Part shown: positions 1 to 7,425 of the stretch, piece by piece
How the letters are laid out: each line of letters begins with the position of its first letter
Numbering within the stretch: the stretch's first letter is position 1
DNA from: Parabacteroides distasonis
Lineage (GTDB): Bacteria; Bacteroidota; Bacteroidia; Bacteroidales; Tannerellaceae
Reading direction: 5' to 3'
Length of the DNA stretch: 64,000 bases
NCBI GenBank assembly: GCA_021531385.1
Contig: JAFBIR010000005.1
Span: 124,001 to 188,000 of the forward strand
Program-made: the position numbers and the translations under genes
Notes under the pieces: model-generated
The model's database searches: none
Told to the model about the DNA's origin: nothing
Seen by the model: only the letters and a program-made list of their open reading frames with translations

Positions 1-127
1 ACAAATTGAGGTTGCCGACATGTTCTGTCAGCACAATGTCAGTCTTCTGAATGTATTTAATAAGGCGTTCATATAAGTTAGCATCAATGCGTCCGCCTCG
101 AATTGAACCTGCAAAATATACTTTCAT
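1..127 (-). CDS. Nucleoside 2-deoxyribosyltransferase / DNPH1-like protein (N-terminal part only)
   Basis: Only the first 42 codons are inside the window; the gene runs off the left edge. The translation begins MKVYFAGSIRGGR and continues to a VLTEHVG segment. That pattern (a short beta strand followed by AGS.RGGR, then LTEH) is typical of the nucleoside 2-deoxyribosyltransferase/DNPH1 (Rcl) family, which cleaves or exchanges the base of deoxynucleosides or deoxynucleotides. It is the last visible gene of the minus-strand operon, 41 nt after the PLD protein. Family assignment is fairly secure from the N-terminus; substrate cannot be told. Confidence 0.75.
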   Translation of the reverse strand, partial: MKVYFAGSIRGGRIDANLYERLIKYIQKTDIVLTEHVGNLNL

Positions 128-168
128 AATGATGATAATGGTTTTTAAGTCTTTCTTGTGAAAGTGTG

Positions 169-684
169 TCAACTTACTATCGGGTCAGGACAGAACTCTC
201 TTCGCTTGCATTTCTTGCAATGCTTTCCTATCCATACTTCGTCAAACTGGTTCATGGCTTGTTCGACAATTTCTGGGTCATCTGTCAGGATGCCAGCTTC
301 AAAGTTTCTTTTATTATCCGTCTTCATACCGATACCGGCACCAGTAAGGTTTGCACTTCCAACATACACTTCCTTGCCATCAAAGACAAGCATCTTGAAA
401 TGAACACGCGGACAAAGAACTCGCTCCAAGCGGTCGTATAGAACAGGGTACTTATCAAAGTCCTCCCGAAAGTTTGGGCCTGGTTCTTTGGCATGAATGA
501 GCCTTACCTCCACACCATGCCTGATAAGTTGGGCTATGAGAGCCAGAAATGGTTTCTTCTCTTTGCCCATCTCAACATACAAGTCTTTTATGTCGGCAGT
601 ACCAATCCAAAGCATGTGCTTCACGGATTGAACCCGTGATAGCACCTCTTTGAAATGGTCGGCATTGGAGATATACTTTAGCAT
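169..684 (-). CDS. Single-HKD phospholipase D-like nuclease family protein
   Basis: A 171-residue protein with one HKD motif: His95, Lys97 and Asp102, followed by GSANLTG near residues 109-115. Single-HKD proteins of this size (Nuc/restriction-enzyme type) usually dimerise to build one active site and act as phosphodiesterases or nucleases. The C-terminus carries a small cysteine cluster (CKKCKRREFC), possibly metal binding. It starts 4 nt after the DUF262 gene, so it is almost certainly co-transcribed with it. The actual substrate is not visible from sequence; a nuclease effector role in the defence-like operon is inference. Confidence 0.85.
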   Translation of the reverse strand: MLKYISNADHFKEVLSRVQSVKHMLWIGTADIKDLYVEMGKEKKPFLALIAQLIRHGVEVRLIHAKEPGPNFREDFDKYPVLYDRLERVLCPRVHFKMLVFDGKEVYVGSANLTGAGIGMKTDNKRNFEAGILTDDPEIVEQAMNQFDEVWIGKHCKKCKRREFCPDPIVS

Positions 685-688
685 ATCG

Positions 689-3028
689 TCACTTGTTTTC
701 TAAATTCAACAATGACTCATTTTCTGACAGTTTATTAAACAGGGCATGTCTGCATTTGTCCATCATTAAAAACGATTCATTTTCATCTTTTGGTAAATCT
801 AAAAACAATCGATACCGCCCGTTTATCCATTCATATGACAAACTATCTGCTACAGATTTCAGTAAAGTCTTGGCATATTCGCGGATTTCCGGAATATCAG
901 TTGGTTTTAGGAATAGATCTATCTCCATTAAGTCATGGTTTTCACCTGTATTCCATATCATATCAACTGCGATATATGGTTTTCTATCTGCAATTTGGTC
1001 ATAAAATACACACGTTTCGTTACGAGGCCAGAATTGAAGTTTCCATCCAGGTCTTTCCGCTTCTAATTTTAGCTTTAGATAGTACTTATATGCTTTTATA
1101 TTTGCATGTTCTGCTGACCATTTTTGTTTCTTCATTAAGAACCATGTTCCCCACCAGAATTGAATATTCTTTTCGTCACAATACTGTAATAATTGAGGTA
1201 TATGTACAAATTCTGCGTACTCTTTATGGTATGGGAATTGATTTATAATGACGTTTTGACGTTCAATCAATTCTGCTTTTGATGCAAATCCTATTATTTG
1301 ATCCATGAAAGTTTTGAACAAAGAAACGTTTGAGAATATCAATTCATGCCAATCGCTATACTCATATGCAAAGCTGCAATTAGTGTTTCCTCTAAAATAT
1401 CTAGGATAATTATCCAGACCATGAGCGATGAGAGCCCTTCGAGTTATATCTAACTCTGCATAATCCATCTCACCATAAAAAAGTGCGTTGAATATTCGCC
1501 AATATTCTTTGAAGGCATTAAAGTCAAAAATATTTTCGTCATCAATAGACCATCTTATCATTGGCATAATCTCTCCATTCCAGACATTATGTTCCTCTGC
1601 TTTCCAGAATACATCTTCAATTTTATTGCGATTGGAATCAGAATCTTGATATATAGATAGTTTTTTCTTTACTTCCTCAGACAGAATCATAGTAGAAATA
1701 CCATCTTCAATCAAAATTGAGGAAACGATATCATCTGATGGCATCCGCTGAATTAGTGAAAGAGCATTAGGTAACAAAGTCTTAATTGCTCTTTGGACAT
1801 TTCTGTTTTTACTAAGGCTCTTAAAAAAGTTTTTGATTCTTATTACGGAACGTTTATAATCTTCAATCGATGCATCATTATGTTGTCTCAGATAGTCATT
1901 AATAGGAAAACGTTTGACATAAGCAATAACTGGTAATAACCTAAACCAAACAATCTGTTCATGATTTCCTTCTTCGGGTGAAAGCCAAGCTAAATTATTT
2001 TTAAAAACACCATTTTGGTCATCAAATAACCATTTTACGATTTCAAAATATTCGTTTAACAATGATACAGGAATTGAAAGATCCAATGTGTAGCTTCCTG
2101 ACTCTTGAATTTTTTCAAATTCCGTTTCTTCTTGAAGTTCATGATGTCTCAATAACATTATCCACCTGAAGAATTCCGCCATTCCATTGTCTGCGGTGTC
2201 ATTTTTCTTTTTATCTCTTTGTTTCCAAAAGAACTGTTCCCAAGTTTCCCATCTGTCAACACATTCATTCCTTTGTTCACTACTTTGATGGCTAAATAAC
2301 ATCGCTTTCAAGTTCTCCGTTGTTGATAGAGGTTCTCCTGTTGTGTTAATTATGACGAAAGTTTCTTCCCCTGTACGGCGATTTTCCATATCATAGTACA
2401 TGAATGTTAGATTATTAACAATCCTATTTCCTATATCCACAGGATTTAATCCAGGTGTATTAAGAATCGTTTCTATATCTTCCAACGATTTTAGCATACT
2501 TTGAATGCTGGGATCTAGCTTATAATCATTAAAGAACCACGATTGCTTTTCTATGTCAGATACATGCAGGTTATGTCCACCAAGGAAAAAATGCATGGTG
2601 AGGTCACTTAGGAAATATAGAGATGATTCCCTTATTGCATATTGAAGTCGTGGTTCGTGATCATCAGACAATTCAAAGTCTGAAATCAAGTAACTCTGAA
2701 ATCCATTATTCTCCGTTTTTCGGTTGATCATACCAATAAGTAAAAACAATGTGGTGAAGCGTTGTTGTCCATCACAAAGTTGGATATGACCAGCAGGTGC
2801 CTCGTATCCATAAATAAGCCCCAAATTAAGAGAATCATTGGCAAGATTATTAATCAGACCCTCCACAAAAGCATAAGCATAAGTTTTGGATATATCAGAA
2901 GACGTTACTTTGTCGCCCCAACAATAGTCTCTTTGAAGGTCGGGAATAATAACCCTATTGTCGTCAGACAATATATACGAAAGCTTGTATGTTTCACCCG
3001 ATACGAGTTTGTTATATTTCAATGCCAT
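689..3028 (-). CDS. DUF262 (GmrS/ParB-like) domain protein, 779 aa
   Basis: The N-terminus has the two DUF262 signatures, IPDLQRDYCW near residues 28-37 and LCDGQQRFTTLFLL near residues 84-97. These form the ParB-like NTPase fold of GmrSD-type modification-dependent restriction enzymes. No HNH/DUF1524 histidine motif is evident in the long C-terminal part, so this looks like a DUF262-only partner. It overlaps the upstream DUF262+HNH gene by 17 bp, implying translational coupling. Base composition is visibly more AT-rich than the genes after 7.4 kb, consistent with an acquired island. Role as a type IV restriction or other anti-phage component is inferred from family and context. Confidence 0.85.
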   Translation of the reverse strand: MALKYNKLVSGETYKLSYILSDDNRVIIPDLQRDYCWGDKVTSSDISKTYAYAFVEGLINNLANDSLNLGLIYGYEAPAGHIQLCDGQQRFTTLFLLIGMINRKTENNGFQSYLISDFELSDDHEPRLQYAIRESSLYFLSDLTMHFFLGGHNLHVSDIEKQSWFFNDYKLDPSIQSMLKSLEDIETILNTPGLNPVDIGNRIVNNLTFMYYDMENRRTGEETFVIINTTGEPLSTTENLKAMLFSHQSSEQRNECVDRWETWEQFFWKQRDKKKNDTADNGMAEFFRWIMLLRHHELQEETEFEKIQESGSYTLDLSIPVSLLNEYFEIVKWLFDDQNGVFKNNLAWLSPEEGNHEQIVWFRLLPVIAYVKRFPINDYLRQHNDASIEDYKRSVIRIKNFFKSLSKNRNVQRAIKTLLPNALSLIQRMPSDDIVSSILIEDGISTMILSEEVKKKLSIYQDSDSNRNKIEDVFWKAEEHNVWNGEIMPMIRWSIDDENIFDFNAFKEYWRIFNALFYGEMDYAELDITRRALIAHGLDNYPRYFRGNTNCSFAYEYSDWHELIFSNVSLFKTFMDQIIGFASKAELIERQNVIINQFPYHKEYAEFVHIPQLLQYCDEKNIQFWWGTWFLMKKQKWSAEHANIKAYKYYLKLKLEAERPGWKLQFWPRNETCVFYDQIADRKPYIAVDMIWNTGENHDLMEIDLFLKPTDIPEIREYAKTLLKSVADSLSYEWINGRYRLFLDLPKDENESFLMMDKCRHALFNKLSENESLLNLENK

Positions 3029-4697
3029 AGTAGTTTTTTATTTCATTGAGAATTGACTCCTTATTTTCTTGTATCTCTCTTATACCCCATGAACTTTTGG
3101 CAAAAACAGACATGGAATGCAATAAATGTCGACTACGGAAGGGCTTATCTTCTTCGTCAACTTGGAAATATATACTCTTTTTTTCTTCAACAGTTTTTGC
3201 GCCGAATTTTGAATTTTCATTTTTGTAGAGAAGTACCAAATTACCAATACAATGCTCACTACCATTCCCATAAAATTTTGAACGGTCAAGCATATCTTCG
3301 TTATTGCCTTCTCCAGCTTCAATCTGATTGCTAACGGAATCAAAGACTTTTGATTTTGGGAAAATATGTTCCAATGACCGTTCTTTCCAGATTTTGAAAT
3401 CAAAAGGTCTTCCAAGTTTTGTGTCTTCTTCAATATTTCGACGTAGTAATTGCAAAAAAGCATAGCTATTATCTTCATTATAGAGATTATCACTTGACAA
3501 TGAACGTAGCATTTCAATTTTCTTTGTTTTCAGTTCTTCATCAGCATCTATATTTGAAAGATATTTAATAATTTGTGAATGTGAGAGACCGCTTTCAAGG
3601 AAAATAATCTTATAATAGTCACACACATCGAAAGAATTTGCATGAGCAAAATAGTCTATAATAAACTTGCTCCTATCCCCTTTGGGAAGCAATAATAAAA
3701 TTGCACCTATGATATTGTGTAGTCTCTTTTTTCTTTCTGTTTCATACGCACTATTATATATGTCTTCAAATGACTTTTGAAGATGCCTCAAATCATAGAA
3801 AGTCTGTTTTGCAGAGAGTTCAGGATTCTCCCCCAAGAGACATGTTTCTTTGAAATTTTCAAAAGAAAACTGCTTTTTCCCTTGCGCGCGACGAACAAAG
3901 TAAGTTCTCAATAGCCATCCCATGGTATGTTCTTCTGTGCGGTAGAATTCTCTAACTTTATTTTGATTCCACCAGTACAACCACTTGTCCCACTCTCTGG
4001 CATAACGGCTTCTTAAGGCATTCTGCTCCCAGCGTATGTCTTCACTATTATCATCCGAAAGAGAAACAAGGCGTAGCAATTCTGCTTTTATAATTTCTTC
4101 TTCGGACATGTCTGCTTTGTTGCCATTCATCATAGTAAACACTGTCGATGCTTTCCTGTCAGGAATTACAATATATAGGAACCGAATATTGGTAAGTATA
4201 TCGTTAATCCTTTCATGAGGTATGTTCTCTGCCAGTATGGTTCTGATAGTTTTTTTGAAGAAATACAAATCCTGAAATTTTTCGTTCATGTCTTCTTTGG
4301 CCATCTCATGTAATTCATCTGTGCTTTTACCAATAATACTGCGTAAAAACTCACCTGCGCCACCCACACAATTATCACGTCTTACATTATAACGTATCTG
4401 CATATTATTCTTATATTGCAAACATGTAAGCAACAAGAAGAAAAAGGTCATTCTCTGTTGACCATCAATGACACTAATCCCATCTGAGATTTCAGACACA
4501 GTAAGACCTTGAAGAAATAATTTTTTTGGTATCGAAGGAGTTAATATGCTGTCTCTGATATTTCGTAAAATATGTTCTACAGAATTCTCTGATGTATCTT
4601 TTCTGTTTTTCCCCCAGATATATCCTCTTTGATAAGGAGGAATTGTTATTATAGGATTCTGAGCAATTAAATCACCCAAAGAAATAATGGCATTCAT
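3012..4697 (-). CDS. DUF262 + DUF1524 (HNH) protein, GmrSD-like
   Basis: A 561-aa protein with N-terminal DUF262 motifs (PPYQRGYIWG near residue 20, VIDGQQRMTFFFLL near residue 77) and a C-terminal HNH-type DUF1524 nuclease motif (LEHIFPKSKVFD near residue 440, then GNLVLLYKNENSKFG). This is the GmrSD architecture: an NTP-dependent sensor joined to a beta-beta-alpha metal nuclease that cuts modified DNA. Here it is paired with a second DUF262-only protein encoded immediately downstream. It lies 13 nt after the 188-aa unknown gene. Target modification is unknown. Confidence 0.88.
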   Translation of the reverse strand: MNAIISLGDLIAQNPIITIPPYQRGYIWGKNRKDTSENSVEHILRNIRDSILTPSIPKKLFLQGLTVSEISDGISVIDGQQRMTFFFLLLTCLQYKNNMQIRYNVRRDNCVGGAGEFLRSIIGKSTDELHEMAKEDMNEKFQDLYFFKKTIRTILAENIPHERINDILTNIRFLYIVIPDRKASTVFTMMNGNKADMSEEEIIKAELLRLVSLSDDNSEDIRWEQNALRSRYAREWDKWLYWWNQNKVREFYRTEEHTMGWLLRTYFVRRAQGKKQFSFENFKETCLLGENPELSAKQTFYDLRHLQKSFEDIYNSAYETERKKRLHNIIGAILLLLPKGDRSKFIIDYFAHANSFDVCDYYKIIFLESGLSHSQIIKYLSNIDADEELKTKKIEMLRSLSSDNLYNEDNSYAFLQLLRRNIEEDTKLGRPFDFKIWKERSLEHIFPKSKVFDSVSNQIEAGEGNNEDMLDRSKFYGNGSEHCIGNLVLLYKNENSKFGAKTVEEKKSIYFQVDEEDKPFRSRHLLHSMSVFAKSSWGIREIQENKESILNEIKNYYGIEI

Positions 4698-4710
4698 ATA
4701 TTATTATAGT

Positions 4711-5277
4711 TTAATCATTTAAAATGATAGGTATTTGAATACTTAACTTATCCGCTTCAACATCATCGTACCGAACCTCATCTATGATATATTTAAGATT
4801 TCTTATACTATCTTTTAACATCAGTTCAAGTTTTTGTGCGGTTAATTCTGTGTATGGACAATGTACAACTCCTGAATATGTTCTTTTAACTGAATGGTTG
4901 CATTTGAATTGTCCCACAAATGGATCGGAACTCTGTTCTTCCCGTTTGGTAAAATAACATACTACAGAACCTCGCACCCACACATCATTAGAGTATGTTG
5001 TAGGCACAATAAGCCAAGAAGGTTGATGTACTATATAGTCATCCTTTACAATAGAAAGACGTTCAAATTCGGTATATTCGATTTGTACTCTATTCTTACT
5101 CTCACATGAAACTTTGATTCTATTGTTTAGAATGATAGAGCCTTCTTCATACATTTCGTGATACTCTTCTTTCGCTTTCCTTTCGTCGTAATTTCTCGAA
5201 TCTAAATAATCTATAATATCTTGGAGAGACATACAATTGGGAAGAGCTTCAAATATACCTTTTGTTTCTATTTTCAT
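4711..5277 (-). CDS. Unknown 188-aa protein of the defence-like operon
   Basis: Not recognised. The translation starts MKIETKGIFEALPNCMSLQD, followed by a charged helical segment with DSRNYDERKAKEEYHEMYEEG and then a beta-rich middle. No signal peptide or membrane segment is seen, so it is probably cytoplasmic. It sits between the DEDDh exonuclease (12-nt gap) and the DUF262-HNH gene (13-nt gap) on the same strand, so it is very likely a real operon member. Its constant company with a nuclease pair would suggest an adaptor or sensor, but nothing in the sequence proves that. Confidence 0.8.
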   Translation of the reverse strand: MKIETKGIFEALPNCMSLQDIIDYLDSRNYDERKAKEEYHEMYEEGSIILNNRIKVSCESKNRVQIEYTEFERLSIVKDDYIVHQPSWLIVPTTYSNDVWVRGSVVCYFTKREEQSSDPFVGQFKCNHSVKRTYSGVVHCPYTELTAQKLELMLKDSIRNLKYIIDEVRYDDVEADKLSIQIPIILND

Positions 5278-5289
5278 AATTGTTTATAT

Positions 5290-5856
5290 TTATAAAATTT
5301 TTAATGCTATAGCAGCACAAGCTTCTGCATCTGCCAATGCATGGTGGTGATCTTCTAACTCATAACCACAGGCAGCAGCTACAGTCTGAAGCTGGTGGTT
5401 TTCTAAATCAGGAAGCACCCGCCGTGAGACACAAAGGGTGTCATAGAACTCATAGTCTGGATAGTCCATCTGATAGACACGGAATACTGCTTTCAGGCAA
5501 CCTTCATCAAAAGGCTTGTTATGAGCAACGAGCGGTAAACCTTCTATCAGAGGTTCTATCTGCGCCCATACTTTGGGGAATACAGGCGCATCGTCAGTAT
5601 CTTCGTGACAAAGACCATGAACCTGAGAACACCAGTAGTTATAATAGTTCGGCTCTGGCTGGATGAGAGAGTAGAACGTATCTACAATCTCACCATTACG
5701 AACAATGACTACTCCAACGGAACAAACCGAAGAACGCTCATTGTTAGCCGTTTCAAAATCTATAGCTGCAAAGTCTTTGAGCCCTGCTCTAAGATTTTCA
5801 CGCTCGGCAGAGTTAATACCAGTATTACTCTGCTCTCGCTTACTCAAATCTTTCAT
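5290..5856 (-). CDS. DEDDh 3'-5' exonuclease (DnaQ/RNase T-like)
   Basis: A 188-aa exonuclease fold protein. The ExoI motif is AIDFETAN (Asp33, Glu35), a HNKPFDEGCL segment matches ExoII, and HHALADAEA supplies the ExoIII His171-x4-Asp176, which marks the DEDDh subclass. Such enzymes degrade DNA or RNA from the 3' end with two metal ions. The length fits a stand-alone exonuclease rather than a polymerase proofreading subunit tied to a tau-binding tail. Its start abuts the WYL gene stop with no gap, so it is co-transcribed with the regulator. Confidence 0.88.
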   Translation of the reverse strand: MKDLSKREQSNTGINSAERENLRAGLKDFAAIDFETANNERSSVCSVGVVIVRNGEIVDTFYSLIQPEPNYYNYWCSQVHGLCHEDTDDAPVFPKVWAQIEPLIEGLPLVAHNKPFDEGCLKAVFRVYQMDYPDYEFYDTLCVSRRVLPDLENHQLQTVAAACGYELEDHHHALADAEACAAIALKIL

Positions 5857-6795
5857 TTATTTGTCCTCCTTGTATTTGTTCCACATTCTTTCGATCTTTC
5901 CGGCAATTTCTTTACGGAGCCAGAGAGGTTCCAGCACTTCCATATCCTCACCGTTCGAGAGAAGTTCTTGCTGGAAGTCAAACTCTGGACGAAGATTAAA
6001 GGTGAAGATGCTGCATTCTTCATTGCGTTCAATCTCTTCCTGGGATTCATGTATCTTCAGGTCGCGGATATAGTTGGCTTGCCCTGCTGATACTTTTAAC
6101 TTAATAGGTTGAATCTTCACAGACTGTTCTGCTATGATACCAAAACAACCATCAAAGAAATCCTCTGCCGTCCAATCCTTCGGCATTTCAAATTTCTCTT
6201 CTGTAGCTCGAAGATGTTGAATTCTGTCAAGGGCATAGATGCGCGGCCCTTTCTTGTAATAATATGAATAGGTACTTCGAGCGACCATGTACCAACGCTG
6301 CCGGAACAACTTCACACAATACGGCTGCACATCAAAGTTGTTCTCCTCGTCCTTCCAATAACTGTGATAGGTCATGTTCAGTACACGATTTTCCTTCATT
6401 GCCTCAATGATGGGCTGAAGGTAGTTCTGGCCAGACGGCACGTATTCCAAAATGATGCGGTCTTTAATGCTTTGGCTGTTCGCCAAAGCATTGCTCACAC
6501 AGAAAGTGTTGTATAGCCAAGAACGAAGTCCGTTTTTACTAATGTCTTCCTCGTTTTCGATATAGTAGCGATATTCTCCACGGTTCTCATTGACGATGCT
6601 GATACCGAACATATCCCAGATGACATAACGCCAGTTGTCAAAAGTGCGTTTGGGGATATCCACTCCTCTGCTGATATCATCACGGAGCCATAGCTCATTC
6701 AGTTCTTTGAATGAGATCTTACGTCTGCGATAGATGGTCTCTATCACCCAGACGTATTTGGTAATTAGGCTTTGCCCTCTATCATTGTCTGCCAT
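5857..6795 (-). CDS. WYL-domain transcriptional regulator (BrxR/CapW-like)
   Basis: About 312 aa with an N-terminal winged-helix part (ISFKELNELWLR, KRTFDNWRYVIWDMFG) and a central WYL domain recognised by PYCVKLFRQRWYMVAR, then a WCX-like C-terminus. WYL proteins of this layout often repress anti-phage operons and sense a ligand such as nucleic acid or nucleotide. I chose the start MADNDRG: the longer frame beginning at 6825 would place its start codon inside the TAnnTTTG promoter at 6815-6822. It is the first gene of the operon and abuts the exonuclease gene. Confidence 0.88.
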   Translation of the reverse strand: MADNDRGQSLITKYVWVIETIYRRRKISFKELNELWLRDDISRGVDIPKRTFDNWRYVIWDMFGISIVNENRGEYRYYIENEEDISKNGLRSWLYNTFCVSNALANSQSIKDRIILEYVPSGQNYLQPIIEAMKENRVLNMTYHSYWKDEENNFDVQPYCVKLFRQRWYMVARSTYSYYYKKGPRIYALDRIQHLRATEEKFEMPKDWTAEDFFDGCFGIIAEQSVKIQPIKLKVSAGQANYIRDLKIHESQEEIERNEECSIFTFNLRPEFDFQQELLSNGEDMEVLEPLWLRKEIAGKIERMWNKYKEDK

Positions 6796-6814
6796 ATAAA
6801 ATCGAATTTTTCTG

Positions 6815-6845
6815 CAAAAGTACACGAAGGCTACGCAATTTCGTG
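6815..6845 (-). promoter_or_regulatory. Promoter and candidate operator of the WYL operon
   Basis: On the minus strand TACTTTTG (6815-6822) matches the Bacteroidetes -7 element TAnnTTTG and sits about 20 nt before the preferred WYL start. Directly upstream, 6823-6845 is an inverted repeat, CACGAA and TTCGTG arms with an 11-nt spacer, lying between the -7 and -33 positions. A repressor bound there would block transcription, which fits autoregulation by a WYL/BrxR-type protein. The palindrome is seen; the binding protein is inferred. Confidence 0.55.
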
Positions 6846-6897
6846 GCAGAGGTTATGAAAAAATGAGATTTTAATCCCTTTTTCCTTCCATCTTGAT

Positions 6898-7290
6898 TTA
6901 TTCGTTGAGTGTCTTCTCCAAATCATCTATAGAAGGAAGTGATGACTTCAAATTTTCAATTAACTCTTTTGTCTTATAGGCGGCCACGCCTAAAGGCTGA
7001 GTCATCCCGCGCAAAGCGTATTCTACCTTTGTGTTGTTCTTTGAACGACAGAGAAGAAGTCCAATGGTAGGATTGTCCTCAGGCATCTTTACCAAGTCAT
7101 CTATGGCAGATATGTAGTAATTCAGTTTGCTGATAAATTCTGGTTGGAACTCCACAACCTTCAATTCGATTGCGACATAACAATGCAAACGTGTGTGGTA
7201 CATCAACAAATCAACTCTGCTCTCGTCCCCATCTATATTCAGTGGGAACTGCCTTCTTACGAATGCGTGGACAAAATCATCACTTGGTAG
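6898..7290 (-). pseudogene. Truncated DUF1016 (YhcG-type PD-(D/E)XK) nuclease remnant
   Basis: The frame encodes the C-terminal third of a DUF1016 nuclease: RVDLLMYHTRLHCYVAIELK holds the D...ELK core, followed by FQPEFISKLNYYISAIDDL and GLLLCR. An ATG occurs at 7209, but the homologous reading frame extends upstream through FVHAFVRRQFPLNIDGDE to a TGA near 7290. The N-terminal DUF1016_N helical domain and a start are absent. The remnant may mark the edge of the acquired island, since ordinary chromosomal genes begin at 7.4 kb. Confidence 0.75.
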
Positions 7291-7369
7291 TCAATAAAAG
7301 AAAGAACTGTTGAATCAATCATTCCATCTGGCTACTTGATTGTTTATAAGCGATTGATTATCATAAATA

Positions 7370-7399
7370 AGGCTGGTAGAAGTTTCCCTCTACCAGCCT
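7370..7399 (-). terminator. Rho-independent-like terminator of ppdK
   Basis: A perfect 11-bp stem (AGGCTGGTAGA with TCTACCAGCCT) and an 8-nt loop lie 26 nt beyond the ppdK stop. On the minus strand the stem is followed by TTATTTATG, a moderately U-rich tail. Confidence 0.75.
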
Positions 7400-7425
7400 G
7401 ATATAATCTTTAAGTTAATTCGGAT

